Notes: a model not told the origin generated them from the sequence alone. A stretch of 64,000 nt of DNA from Danio rerio (GCF_049306965.1 NC_133182.1:79691001-79755000), one strand, 5' to 3'. Numbered from the stretch's first letter, positions 1 through 12,730 are shown. A program made the numbers and translations.

Positions 1-519
1 CTTTTCAGATCATGGTGTTTACTCAACACTATACCCTGAAACACCAGATGAGTTTATTGTGTGCAGGATAATCTTAAAATGTCAGTGAAGCATTTAAAAG
101 TGGGCTTTGAAATATGTTATGTGAAACTAATGACGTAAATAAATTAGATTAAACAATCATTTGGTCAAAATCGTATGAATGTTTTCCAAAATTCAATTAC
201 AAATTTTAAGTGCTCACGAGCTTTTGTCAAACCACATAAAAAAAAAACTCATTTCTGTTATTTATTCATGCTATAATCAAATGTTTTTACTCACTTTAAA
301 AAATAAAACAATAATGTAAGTTGCCTTCAAAATTATAAATGTTTTTGTTATTTACTTTTCTTTTTTTTTAGAAAAATACACACTACATGGACATTTAAAG
401 TTTTTTATTTTTATGACAAACGCATGTCTTGAAACATTACAACCAACAATTTATTTGCAACACACCCCTCTTGGAAGTGAAAACAAGTGAATTAGCTTGC
501 AGCTATTTATACACGATAT

Positions 520-526
<7 letters not shown>
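1..526. other. AT-rich intergenic sequence
   Basis: I see no gene, no splice-framed exon and no recognisable transposon here. The sequence is A/T-rich with homopolymer runs and leads into an (AT)n microsatellite. Confidence 0.5.

Positions 527-595
<69 letters not shown>
527..595. repeat. (AT)n microsatellite
   Basis: An almost pure run of TA dinucleotides about 70 bp long. The short Tyr/Ile-rich frame running through it is a by-product of the repeat. Confidence 0.95.
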
Positions 596-598
<3 letters not shown>

Positions 599-1654
599 AG
601 AGTTTTAATAAAGAAAAACCCCAGACACATACAAGGAGAACATGCAAAAAAAAAACAGAGAAAGACAACACAGCGCAGCCTGTTTTAAATAATTGTAATT
701 GTTTTATTTACCATGATACTTAACCCTATAACCAGCGCCCCTATTTTTGAACATTTTCCAAAAAACGCCATGCCCAAATAAAAATGCATGTAGCTTTCTA
801 ACCCTAAGGTCTATTTTCACAAATGTGGTCTTGTTTGAAACTAGACACTTAAATGTTTGTTACTTAAGAGTTAAATGACCCAAAAGTTGTATAGCAATAT
901 AGTAAAATATTGTTAAAAATAGAAAAACATTACTCGCGACTTAGTTTAGTAGATTACACTCATGAAAAAATGGATGTTAATTGAATGGTAATGGTTTAAA
1001 AACACCAGAAATATAAAGATGCATGTATGCCCATGCTGTAATTCAAATTTGAGGATGATACTCCCAAAAATGTGGTTTCTGTAAGCATTTATTTAAAAAA
1101 TGTCTAGGCGTCCTTTTAAAAAGACCATTTGGAGACTCCAAATGGACACCTGGTAACCAAGTGCCCAAATGGGTCAAAAATACATAACACAAACATGCAA
1201 ATTGATTCAGAACTGCTCTGCCCACCAAATCAGGGAAAAAAGACAAGAAAAAAATTATTTCAGATCAACAATGTGGTGTTAACTTATCTGGTTACCTGGT
1301 GTCCATTTGGCATCTTCAACTGGCTCAGAGTTGTCAACGCCTAGACTAGTCTTTTGTGAATTTTTTTTTTTGGGAAATCAAGTTGCATTTTAGTTTTTGT
1401 AAGCTTTTATTTCAAGATAGTTCTAAGAAACCTTTAAAAATGGCTATTTGGATACTCCCAATGATATTAGATACTGCATACTGTACATATGCATAAGAAA
1501 AAACTTGATGAATTTAGGAAAAACAAACACTTGAAGAATTCAAAAAAATTTATTTAAAAATTTTAACAGCAAAATTTTAATTTTAATGTTTGTTCAACAA
1601 TGCAACTATTTACACTAAAGACAATACAAAGGTTGGCTGTCTATCCAACTGGAA

Positions 1655-2145
1655 ACCAAAGATGCTGAAAGACATGAAAGCGACAGAGAGAAAGTTAGAA
1701 AGTGTGCAAGCACAACAAATCAAATGTGAAAGACTGTAATGTGTACATGTGAGTACTTACCTAGTACTGCCTCATGTCAGCATTTTACGTGTTGTTCAAA
1801 AGTGCAGACTCAGAAGACATCCACTGCAACAGAGACGGAAACAGAGACAGAAAAACTGTAAAAGCAGAACAAATCAACTTTGTAACTATGTATAGATGTG
1901 TACATGTGCGAGTACTTACATAATACTACCTCGTGCCACATTTTCTTCAACAACCCAGACTCAGAAGAAACCCACGGCAAAAAAAAGGAAACGGAGACAG
2001 AAAAAGTGTGTAAGTAAAACAAATCAACTCTGTAAAACGTGTATAAATGTGTGTGTGTGTGAGTATACTGCCTCATGCCAGCCTGTCACATTTTCACAGA
2101 AGATACACACTAAAAAAGAAGGAAACAGAGACAGCCAATATAAAA
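1655..2145. repeat. Tandem array of ~150 bp units inside the piggyBac element
   Basis: Three imperfect copies and a partial fourth. The landmark ACAAATCAA recurs at 1714, 1869 and 2019, each followed by TGTACATGTG/TGTGTGTGTG and a GAGTACTTAC/GAGTATAC block. CAGACTCAGAAGA and GGAAACNGAGACAG recur with the same period. It lies downstream of the transposase stop codon. Confidence 0.8.
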
Positions 2146-2379
2146 AAATAAATAAATATTAACAAACTGAATCTACTATTACCAGTGAAAACATAAGATC
2201 AAAACTTACTGGATGTGTATTGTTGTTCATCAATCCACACCTCCTTGGAACTGGGTCTCAGGGTCTGAACTCCACCTAAACTTGGAAAAAAATCTTGAAC
2301 AACTATTAGTTTTGAACACTTTGAACAATATAAAGTGCAAATAAAAATGGAACATGACAGACTACAAACAACACACTAA

Positions 2380-5205
2380 TCAATATTTCCCCTCCCTCCG
2401 ATGCCAGTCATTGTAGCAGTCCCGTTTTGGAAGGAAACACAGTGGCACCTCACATGTTGCACACATGACTGGCGTCTTCTGATGGCAAACTCTGCATTTT
2501 CGTCGTCCAGAAGTGCTGTCACCCGAGATGTACTTGGGATTGTGGCAGATGGTAGATGGAGTTGGGATTGGAGAAGCACCTGATTCTAAACCTGCAAGTT
2601 CCATAACAAGCGTTTCCCTGAATGCTTTCTGGGTCAGGGGTCTTTCCTTCTTTGCTCTGGCCAGTTTTTGATGCAAAATGAAGGCATTGACAACAGCGAT
2701 GTCGACAAAGTGATAAAAGAAGGTTCGGTACCACTTCCGTGTCTTGTGAAGCACTTTGTAGTAACAAATGAGGGCATCTGACAGGTCCACTCCCCCCATG
2801 AACCTGTTGTAGTCCAGCACAGCACCAGGGATTGGCACATGCACAGTAGACCACTGCCCATCATTGTCCTTGCTCTTCCTTTCCACTATGTCACCTCCAT
2901 ATGCTTTGTGGAAAGTGGAGCACATCAGCACTTCCCTGGTGTCTTTCCATTCCACAAACAGCAGGTCGTCCTCTCTGATCCATCGCATTGACCCTCGTGG
3001 AGCATCCTGTGGCAGCTTATTGGTGGCCATTTTTGGAAAACCAATCCTGTTTGGACGGATGGTGCCACATGCATAAATCCTCTTAGAGAGGAGGTCTCTG
3101 AAAAGCTTGGGACTGGTGTAAAAGTTGTCCACGTACAGCTTATAACCAGTGCCCAGATACTTTTCATCTATGAGTGCCATGACAGACTCATAGCTCAGCC
3201 CATTCGGCGATGACATGCGCTTACCTTCGTACACAAAGAACTCTGATGTGTAACCACACTGGGAATCTGCCAAAACAAAAAGCTTGTAGCCCCATTTAGT
3301 GGGTTTGTTCTTCATGTACTGCTTGAGTCCAGACCTCGCCTTGGATGCCACCATCCTTTCATCTATGGAGATGTTTTGACCAGGATGATAAAACGCTCTG
3401 CAGGCATCCCTGATGTTGTCATACAAAGGCTTGATCTTCCCCAAGCGGTCATAGGCTGCGGTTCCCTTCCTGCCTTCATTTGCTTCGTCATCCACAGGAT
3501 CGCTAAGATGAAGAGCATTAGCGATGTTCAGAAACTTCCTACAGGACATGATCCTTGTAGGAAGGGGAACACTGTACACGTCAGACCTCCTCCAATAGTC
3601 TGTCAAAGCACAAACCTTCAAGAGACCCATGAAAATCACAAGCGCCAGGTAAGACTTCAGGTCTTCCACAGAGATGTTTTTCCATGACTTGTCTGTTCCC
3701 TGGCGTTGTTTGGTGGCATAGGCATTAGAGTGTTGCATGATGGTCTGCAACACAGATGGAGTAAAAAAAAGCTGGAACAACTGCAGCGGTGAGTATCTGT
3801 CAGTTGTCACCAACTGTGGCCCAGGTTCACGAGCAGGCCTAAACACGGGCTGGGGAGGCCCACTGTCATCTTCATCCATATCCTTCCATCTTGCATGTGA
3901 GGTGCCAGGGGACACATCAGACACTGACTGGCATCTGCTCCTTCTCCCCCTCCCTCTCCCTCTCCCCCTCCCCCTTCCTCTTCCTCTCCCTCTCCCTCTC
4001 CCTCTCATAGTTACAGAAGATGGAGCTGGAGATGATGAAGATGATGAAGATGACTGCCGTCTTCTCTTCCGTCGTACAGGACTGGTCTCCGGATTCCAGT
4101 CCTCATCGGTGTCTGAAGGCCTATTTCTAGCACAGAGAAACACATAAAAGCAAATAAGGATTTTAGTCATATATTAGAGACATACAACAACTATAAGCAC
4201 CAGTATTCCTTCATTTTACAATTGCAAAAGCTTAACTTTTGAAAATAATGCTCAATAAAATAAATATTTTTTTTATGTTTTTACCTTCTCCCAATTATCT
4301 TTACCTTGTAAATGTCCTTCATTTTACACTTGCAAAAGGCTAAAACTATTTTTGATAATAATGCTCAATATAATACATAATTTGTAATATTTTACCTTCT
4401 CCCAATTATCTTTACCTTGTAAATGTTTTCTTACATTATAATAAAAACAATGAAAAAAGGATTTTAGTCATATATTAGAGACATACCATAACTACAAGCA
4501 TCAATATTCCTTCATTTTACAATTGCAAAAGCCTACCATAACTTTTGAAAATAATGCTCAATAAAATAATTTGTAATGTTTTTACCTTCACCCAAATATT
4601 ATTACCTTGTAAATGTTTTTACATTATAAAAACAATGCAAAATATATGAAGTGCATATGGACACTATATAACAGCATATGACCTCCAGTTGTCCACTGTT
4701 TGGTGATCAAAAACAGCTAGCATAAAACAACAAATGCAAATACACGATAAACAATGTACAAACCATTTGCACTTTTACTTCCTTCCACATTATTTTACTT
4801 TGTTATCTGTTCTATCAGTAATTTTTTCGTCAGTGCATCGGATTTACGCGTTTATAAGTGACGTGAAATCTTTATAAACACGATGCAAGTTTGGCTAACT
4901 CGTGTATGCCCTTCATTGTCCCTCTTGATGTTACTTTACTAATCAAAATGCCGCTGTGCTAAAACAAAAACTGCAAATACAGTTTCGAACATTCAAAACA
5001 ATGGTACAGAAACTTACCGATCTAAAACGGGATCGAGTCCATCAACAAACATGTCTTCCTGGGCAGAATCGACACTCGTCGCCGTGCTCTCCTTGTCTGA
5101 GAAACATGTCTCGGCATCCCTTTGCTGCTCCTCGTCGCTGCTTCTCATTATCTCCTCCAAAACACTCTGAACACCGCAAAAACTCCTCTGAACTTGACGA
5201 TCCAT
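2380..5205 (-). CDS. piggyBac transposase (PGBD4-like), two exons, 644 aa
   Basis: Cut-and-paste transposase. Exon 1 is complement 5018-5205, starting at ATG in a MDRQVQRSF context; exon 2 is complement 2380-4126. The donor reads GATCG|GTAAGT and the acceptor GTGCTAG|AAATAGG; the join keeps frame and regenerates an Arg codon. Order: acidic N-terminus (about 1-100), an Arg-Gly repeat run (about 104-125), the DDE/D transposase core with SIDERMVAS (Asp ~318), YVDNFYTSP (Asp ~396) and GGVDLSD (Asp ~510 and ~513), then a C-terminal Cys/His zinc-binding domain (C-x2-C pairs, about 590-638). All expected catalytic Asp residues are present and the frame is open, so this copy may be active or recently so. 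The second frame alone would start with residues read from the intron (MTKILICF...), which the splice removes. A domesticated PGBD-type host gene is the alternative. Confidence 0.88.
4150..4640. repeat. Direct repeats in the transposase intron
   Basis: GGATTTTAGTCATATATTAG occurs near 4157 and again near 4457, about 300 bp apart. A shorter unit holding CCTTCATTTTACA, AATAATGCTCAATA and TTACCTTGTAAATGT is present three times (about 4210, 4315 and 4509). This is tandem duplication of A/T-rich intron sequence. Confidence 0.8.
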
Positions 5206-6718
5206 AGTTGGAAAAACTCGGAAAGGCGATCGATCGGTAAAAAGAACAAGCGATGTCTCACTGCGCTCTATGCACACGACGCGTACTGACGAGGGCGCAC
5301 GAGTGACTAATACATTTACGCACGTGTAATATGTGTATACACACATGTGTACTACGTAAACAGCGTGTCACTGTAAAGGTCTTTTAATTGGCTACAACTT
5401 CCATCCATCAAAACGTTGCTGTCTACACATTGGCTGGCTTTGACAAGTAGAAAATGAGGTGTGAAGATTGACACCTCGTTGAACCAGTCAAGCACTGCCT
5501 TTGTTTTTTAGAACAACAACAACGCCTCTGATTGAAGGAGGGAGACGAAGGAGGGCTTATTTTGCACGGAAGAGACTAAACTTTGAGAAAACAGGGACTT
5601 TTCATCGATTGAATACGGATATAAAATTATTTTTCATCAAAAAGGGTCGTTACCGGTTACTGCATCTTGAAATGATCTTTGTAAACAATGGAGTATTTTT
5701 CGTTTTTTCCCAAATTGTTCCATTGTTTTGGATCAAAAGCTGGTATGCATTTTGGACAGTGAACCCTTGCACCATCTTGGATGTAGTTGTTTTTTGGAGT
5801 CGTCCTCGCTGATCAGAACTACAGGCGATAAAACGTAAGTATTGCGGTGAATTTTGCACATGTTTAAATGGGCGGTCCTTCGTGATTTCATTTAACCCTT
5901 TCCTCTGTGGTACATTGATTTAAAAAACAAGCTCAGAACATGAATCTTGAAGTTTATAGCTTTCAAACAATGCATAGATTTTGACACAAGGTTGTATATA
6001 TTGACGGAACAAATGCCATAAATATTATAGACACGCCCACCTACGCCGCGACGGCCCGAATGCGGGCCCCTGCTGGCAAAGGGGTTAACATTTCAAAATT
6101 GATCAAATATAAAGTGCACACATGGCTCTGGAAACCACAACTCCCTATTTTGAAGTCAAAGTTTCAATATAATCTCAGGTTTCATTTGTGTTTGCATGAT
6201 TAACTACAGCAATTGAAAGAGGGGGGTTCATGGTCCTTTTAAGTGGAATACAGTACAACCAAAGTCAGTTATGACTCTTAGCCTGGGGTTTTAGATGATA
6301 ATAAATACATTATGACTAAGAGTAATTGATTTCTGCTTGGTCTGTGTTAGATATGTGTTACAACTATGCTACACACTTCATCCCAGTGTTTGAAAGTTAC
6401 TAAGCACAAGGTTATATAACACTATCTATTTGATGGGTTTCTGTTTTTGATAGTTGTTCTTGTGTGGCTGTGCTTTATGGTTTGTAAAATATTGCTTCTG
6501 GATAACTTACATGTGAAATCATCATCTCGTGAATGATTAGCCTTCACAAGTTCAGCGGTTCAGCAGAGAACAAAGCGACTTCTCTTGGGCGCGAAACACA
6601 AACGGTCGCTGCTGTTTGAAAAGGCAAGTTGTGTCATCATTGGCCAGCCGCAATGCTTAGACGGCCCCCACTATCCAATCACAAGCCACGGTTCCCTCTC
6701 TACACGGGGGCGCGCGTT

Positions 6719-6734
6719 CTTGACGGGTTTAAAA
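6719..6734 (+). promoter_or_regulatory. H3 promoter, TATA-like box
   Basis: GGGTTTAAAAGAAGC lies about 60 bp before the H3 start codon. CCAAT-type motifs are visible upstream on both strands (ATTGGCC near 6639, CCAATCACAAG near 6674). Confidence 0.6.
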
Positions 6735-6748
6735 GAAGCTGTAGTTGA

Positions 6749-7201
<453 letters not shown>

Positions 7202-7234
7202 ACTACAGTTGCCCGACACACGTCAAACCCCAAA

Positions 7235-7250
7235 GGTTCTTCTCAGAGCC
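7235..7250 (+). promoter_or_regulatory. Histone 3' stem-loop, atypical (H3 copy 1)
   Basis: GGTTCT-TCTC-AGAGCC. One stem pair is a G-U wobble and the loop is TCTC instead of TTTA/TTTC. It stands 33 bp after the H3 stop, the normal place for the SLBP-bound 3' processing signal. Every other histone gene in the window has GGCTCT-TTTM-AGAGCC. Confidence 0.8.
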
Positions 7251-7748
7251 ACCACTTCTGCACCAAACGAGCATTTTAAACTTACACCACATGATACTTT
7301 TTCATATTACTGGAGTTCGTGATAAACTGCCAAACATATTAGTACAATAAATACAGAGGTGGTTTATGTTGGTAAAGTTTTAGGAATTTAATTTAAGAAA
7401 TTTCGTTATTAATAGTGTTCGTATCCAGTTGAAATGAAATAATTTGTAGGCTAACGGCTTATTAAATTGGTGAATTTTGACACCAATAGAAAATAAAAAT
7501 TCAAAGTAGACCTAAACTAATGTATAATTTATACGTGCTTTCATAAATCTTGAACTGTTCACTGCATCTTTGTATTAAATTAGTGTTATTAAAGGATGTG
7601 TTTTAAACCGAAAACAATATCAAGCTCAATAGGGAGGAAAGCGCTTTGATTGACACAATGCGCGGCAACGTAATAGACGAGCAATGGGCGGGGCATTAGT
7701 TAAACGCCAGAGGATTGGCCCTCTTTCATTGGCGATGTCTTGACTTTC

Positions 7749-8266
<518 letters not shown>

Positions 8267-8290
8267 AATTTCGGCTTTAACCAACACAAA

Positions 8291-8306
8291 GGCTCTTTTA
8301 AGAGCC
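8291..8306 (+). promoter_or_regulatory. Histone 3' stem-loop (H2B copy 1)
   Basis: GGCTCT-TTTA-AGAGCC followed by ACA, 24 bp past the stop; consensus SLBP-dependent 3' end signal. Confidence 0.95.
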
Positions 8307-8310
8307 ACAC

Positions 8311-10640
8311 ATCTGTTTCACATATAGAGCGATTTTGTTTCAAGAGATGTTTGATCCATTACAGCACGTATGACAGCAAAATCAACACAAACGATAGTTA
8401 AGAGTAATGATAGATTATCGTGCTAATGACGTCAAGTCAAAGAGGACAACGTTACAATTTATTATGTAGCATAACCGATATGTTAGGTTTGTCTACGTGC
8501 TCGATCATAAGGACGTGTCCTCAATCTATAATGGGAGAAAAAAACACTAGTGGCTCTCTACCTGCGTTTAAAATTTTGGTTGTTTATTAGTACTTTACAG
8601 TACGGTTTAATTCTACTTCCCTAATTTATTATGTAAATCCAAAACTTGATATGTCGTTGTTTTTTTTTCTGTATGCCGGTAGTTTTTTTTTTTTCTTCAA
8701 GATCTTTACGCAGATTGAAGTGGTCACTAAGATGCTTGAACATCTGTCACTAGATGTGAATTTTATTGTGTTAAAGAATTTATACTTTAAAATTATATTG
8801 CACGAAAGAGACCTCATTTATTTAGTTGCCTATAGGAAAATGCTTATTGTGCCATTCTGATAAGATGCTTGCTAAAGAGCAAGACATCCTTGTGTGCGTG
8901 TGTGTTCCTGTCTGAGCTTGCTTGTCAACTAAATCGCTGGATATTGTTCTGACTGAAACACATTGTGGAGATTTTTTAACCAATTAGGTTAAAACACCTA
9001 TTTATGACACAGTTAGCAAGGTTATGTTAGAGAGTGTTGTTAATTTGGGATTGTAAGCAGAACGGCCTAGTGCTGGCTTCTCCTGATGGAATTGCAAACT
9101 ATCTGCAATAAACTTACTTTAACTGATTAGTTGTCTGACTCCTGGTCCTCATCTGACACACCAGCCATTTTGGACTCCGTCCAAAAACACTACCTTATGT
9201 TTTTTTTCCCCAGGTCAACATAACACTGCCTTAAGTATTAATCAGCAATAAATTAATAAAATATTGAATTAAAGCCTTAATGCTTTGTTAATAGTGAGAA
9301 TTTTACCTTAAAATAAAGTGACTTAAAGTTGAATTGTGCCTTTATGATCATACAATTTGGTCTTAGAGTGGCTGTTGCAGTTATGTTGACACAAGCTCCA
9401 GGTATATAAAAGCTTAACATCTGCAGTAATAGTGTGTGCATTACAGCATGCATTAACAGTTATTTCCATTTTTTTACCATTGAATTAGTATTTTGTACCC
9501 AAAACAGTAATCCAGTCTTGAGGCAAGACATCTATTATTTTATTTCATCATTTAAAACAGAGTATACCTTATAAAAAAGCTGTTTTGCAAACAACAGATT
9601 GTTGTAGCACATTATTCTGTATCAATCAAGTGTAACACCCAAGAACAGATGAATGACAAATGAAACAACTCAGATCTCCAAAAGCTTTAAAAGCAAAACT
9701 GTTTACTATTAAAAACATTCATAAAACATATTTATTAATGTAAAGGTGCTGCAATATGAGTATTTACTTCCAAAGGTCAGGTCATTTTGACTGGACAATT
9801 TTCTCTGGACTGTTTCTGTTTTGATACAAGCTGTGAATAAAATAAGTGTGTTCAGAGTTGTCAAAAATGCCCTCACTGTAAGCATAATGACAGTTTTAGT
9901 CATTTATATTTATACTCGCATGCAGGAGGATTTGTGTGATTATTTAGCCACAGTTCTGTCCTTTTCAAATCAGGAAGCTTTATCAAACTTCCAAATTGTT
10001 GTATTTTACTGTTATTGAATTAGTTTTGATGTTTGAATATACACATACTCTTCCAAAATTTGTACTTCATATTGTACAATAAACTACAGTAGCCTCTTCG
10101 AACCTTCCACTACTCCCACTGACACCCGTTTAGCCTGTTCGGTTGTTTGGCCTAGTACATCACACATACGCTGTGAATGATATAGCTTTAATTTAAAATA
10201 AAAAAATAGTGCAATTGTGATTAAATCAGTATTTAACACAATTAAAAAGTGACGTGGTAAATGATGTAAAATATGATAAACATCTTAAAAGTGACTAAAC
10301 AGAGTCTCAAGCGGACAAGGATCCTTCGGACGGAGTGCGTGTGTTTTAATCTGCCCACAGCAGCGGCTCTGTGAAGCTCACCACACGGCCTTTGGTGATG
10401 CGGCTTTCACTACAGATGCTTTTCCTCTTTTAGGTCAAAACACAATTGATGACAAAAGTTTTTATTCAGCTTTTCCATTTTAACAAGGTATCAAATGTAC
10501 ACACGGCCTTTCCTCAAAGCTGATACTCGCCATGAATTAGATGTGATTTAGACAAAATAAAATTTTTTTATTCGCGTACTTCAGTCTCAACTAAAAGCCC
10601 AAAACCTGTGGTTGTTGTTCGCTGTGATTAAAATGCGCCA
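8311..10640. other. Intergenic, AT-rich, with one dispersed repeat block
   Basis: No gene recognised between H2B and H1. A block at about 8790-9010 (AAATGCTTATTGTGCCATTCTG; GGAGATTTTTTAACC with GTTAAAACAC) is similar to sequence in the matching interval of the right array (38160-38310 and, inverted, 39290-39340). This suggests an old dispersed repeat or shared ancestral spacer. Confidence 0.45.
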
Positions 10641-10655
10641 AACTACTTTACCACT

Positions 10656-10748
10656 CCAATTTAGCCGGAAATGTGAGAAAAGAAAACACAAGCTCGAGGA
10701 GCTCATGGCGGCGCTGAACGCCGAGATGGAGAAGTTGAGTCTATAAGG
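10656..10748 (+). promoter_or_regulatory. H1 promoter: CCAAT, H1 box, TATA
   Basis: CCAAT at 10656-10660, the H1-specific AAACACAA box at 10684-10691, and CTATAAGG at 10741-10748. AAATGTGAGARAAGAAAACACAAG and GTTGAGTCTATAAGGTTCTCATG are shared with the other H1 gene, while the DNA between them differs. Confidence 0.85.
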
Positions 10749-10829
10749 TTCTCATGTGCTATTGAAGAGCGCAGCGCGGAACAGTCACAACTCATTTCTG
10801 AACTCCCGAAAGGTCAGTAAAGCGATAAA

Positions 10830-11432
10830 ATGGCAGAAACCGCCCCAGCTCCAGCTGCCGCTGCGCCGGCTAAAGCGCCCAGGAAGAAGTCTGCTGCTAA
10901 AGCCAAGAAGGCCGGTCCAGGCGTTGGCGAACTCATCGTCAAAGCAGTGTCCGCGTCCAAGGAGAGGAGCGGTATGTCCCTAGCCGCCCTAAAGAAAGCT
11001 CTTGCCGCCAGTGGCTACGACGTGGAGAAGAACAACTCCCGCGTCAAGCTCGCCATCAAGGGTATGGTGACCAAAGGCGTCCTGAAGCAGGTCAAGGGGA
11101 CCGGCGCCTCCGGCTCCTTCAAGCTCAACAAGCAGCAAGCCGAGCCCAAGAAGAAGCCAGCCAAGAAAGCGGCTCCTAAAGCCAAGAAACCCGCCGCCGC
11201 CAAGAAGCCCAAGAGCGCTGCTGCCAAGAAGCCCGCCGCTAAGAAGTCGCCCAAGAAGGCCAAGAAACCCGCAGCGGCCGCCAAGAAAGCGACTAAGAGC
11301 CCCAAGAAGGCCAAGAAGCCCGCGGCCCCTAAGAAAGCTGCCAAGAGTCCCAAGAAGGCCAAGGTGGCTAAGCCCAAGACGGCTAAACCCAAAGCGGCCA
11401 AGCCCAAGAAGGCAGCGCCCAAGAAGAAGTAG
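10830..11432 (+). CDS. H1: Linker histone H1, copy 1 (200 aa)
   Basis: Replication-dependent linker histone binding nucleosome entry/exit DNA. Order: Ala/Pro-rich N-terminal tail (1-25), winged-helix globular domain (about 27-100, [20 protein letters not shown] through GSFKLNK), then a long Lys/Ala/Pro tail with repeated SPKKAKK motifs, the usual CDK phosphorylation and DNA-binding sites. It differs from the H1 at 36596-37195 by one extra Ala codon in the tail ([11 protein letters not shown] against [10 protein letters not shown]). It lies between H2B and H2A on the same strand. Confidence 0.98.
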   Translation: MAETAPAPAAAAPAKAPRKKSAAKAKKAGPGVGELIVKAVSASKERSGMSLAALKKALAASGYDVEKNNSRVKLAIKGMVTKGVLKQVKGTGASGSFKLNKQQAEPKKKPAKKAAPKAKKPAAAKKPKSAAAKKPAAKKSPKKAKKPAAAAKKATKSPKKAKKPAAPKKAAKSPKKAKVAKPKTAKPKAAKPKKAAPKKK

Positions 11433-11461
11433 ATGACATCTTCAGCTGTTTGTTCCTCAAC

Positions 11462-11477
11462 GGCTCTTTTAAGAGCC
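11462..11477 (+). promoter_or_regulatory. Histone 3' stem-loop (H1 copy 1)
   Basis: GGCTCT-TTTA-AGAGCC then ACC, 29 bp after the stop. The purine-rich GAAGAAAGAGCAG downstream is a plausible histone downstream element. Confidence 0.95.
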
Positions 11478-11519
11478 ACCCACTCATTCTGAAGAAAGAG
11501 CAGCGCTCCTTAATTATAC

Positions 11520-12100
11520 TGATACATTAAGACAGTGAAAAAAACGTTATATTATTTACCCCATATTGGATTCCTAGTTACTAGTAAATAATATACAATT
11601 TATTTATGAATTATACATTAATTAAATTAAATAAAAATATATATATTTTTTATAATTAAATATAATATATACTAAAATTTGAATAAAAATGTAGCTTGTC
11701 TGTCAAATACAAGACTATCATTAATTAAAAGTTTATATAATAGAACAACCACAGTGATTCTTCATTAGTACATACGCAACTATGCTAATGTCATAAATAA
11801 TTACAATTTAGTCTAAATTTTAACAGCAATCTCTTAAAATGTTGCACTCAAGACTTTTTATATAGTTATTCACTTATTTGTATAAGAGTTCTTTGAGGTT
11901 TTATTAAGGTTTTTGCCACATTTAATTTTAATTTGACTATGCATAAATTATTTTGTGTTGTTGTGCAGTCATTGCCTATTTTTAATTATCTCTACAATAC
12001 ATGTTAATTTAGCTTTTAAAGGTGTTCTGCTGGAAAGTCTTTTATTATAAACAACAAATACAGAATTATACAGTAATATACAAAAATATATGCCAGAGTG
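11520..12100. other. AT-rich spacer
   Basis: Spacer between H1 and H2A; strongly A/T-rich with short ATATAT runs and no recognisable feature. Confidence 0.5.
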
Positions 12101-12225
12101 TTCTGCCGGAAGGTCACAACAAACGTTCTAATCGATCCCGCCAAAAGGGTGTGGTTTGTTGAATGGCGTTCAATGATTGGCTTAAAATCTTACTAGACTC
12201 CAACCAATAATCACGCGGCACTGTT

Positions 12226-12234
12226 CTTTAAATA
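12226..12234 (+). promoter_or_regulatory. H2A TATA-like box
   Basis: CTTTAAATACC about 65 bp upstream of the H2A start, with CCAATAATCA just upstream (near 12201). The same TTTAAATA element precedes the two other H2A genes. Confidence 0.65.
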
Positions 12235-12255
12235 CCGCGAGCGACCGCATGATAA

Positions 12256-12684
<429 letters not shown>

Positions 12685-12714
12685 GCGCTCCAGAAATCCG
12701 CTTTAAAACCCAAA

Positions 12715-12730
12715 GGCTCTTTTAAGAGCC
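12715..12730 (+). promoter_or_regulatory. Histone 3' stem-loop (H2A copy 1)
   Basis: GGCTCT-TTTA-AGAGCC then ACC, 30 bp past the stop, followed by AAGAAAGGGC. Confidence 0.95.

Larger units (their letters stand above)
720..6088 (-). mobile_element. piggyBac DNA transposon, candidate full-length copy
   Basis: Seen: a TTAA at 720-723 followed by CCCTATAACCAGC, and at 6085-6088 a TTAA that read on the minus strand is followed by CCCCTTTGCCAGC. The two ends share TTAACCC and a CCAGC block at the same spacing, 13 of the first 18 bases. A subterminal block containing TGCAT and AGCTTTC occurs near both ends. Known: piggyBac elements insert at and duplicate TTAA and begin with CCC/CCT. From memory the right end resembles Xenopus Uribo2-type ends. 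A two-exon transposase lies inside on the minus strand, plus two internal tandem arrays (about 1655-2145 and 4150-4640). At 5.4 kb it is long for the family. The element is inferred from short ends, so the boundaries are less certain than the transposase. Confidence 0.55.

Noticed and set aside
2376-4147. Frames of 60-136 codons overlapping the transposase on both strands
   Set aside because: Shadows of the transposase exon, including the Leu/Pro run opposite its Arg-Gly repeat.
5501-5812. 103-codon plus-strand frame upstream of the transposase
   Set aside because: No recognisable domain; lies in the promoter side of the piggyBac element.
9040-9190. Sequence with CAATAAACTTACTTT and following C/T-rich region that looked like a retroelement terminal repeat
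   Set aside because: No second copy, no terminal TG/CA pair and no internal coding region could be seen.
10661-10746. Open run upstream of H1 that reads like the end of a coding exon (KRKHKLEELMAALNAEMEKL then a stop)
   Set aside because: It overlaps the H1 box and TATA element. The other H1 gene keeps those motifs but not the frame between them, so it is chance reading of promoter DNA.
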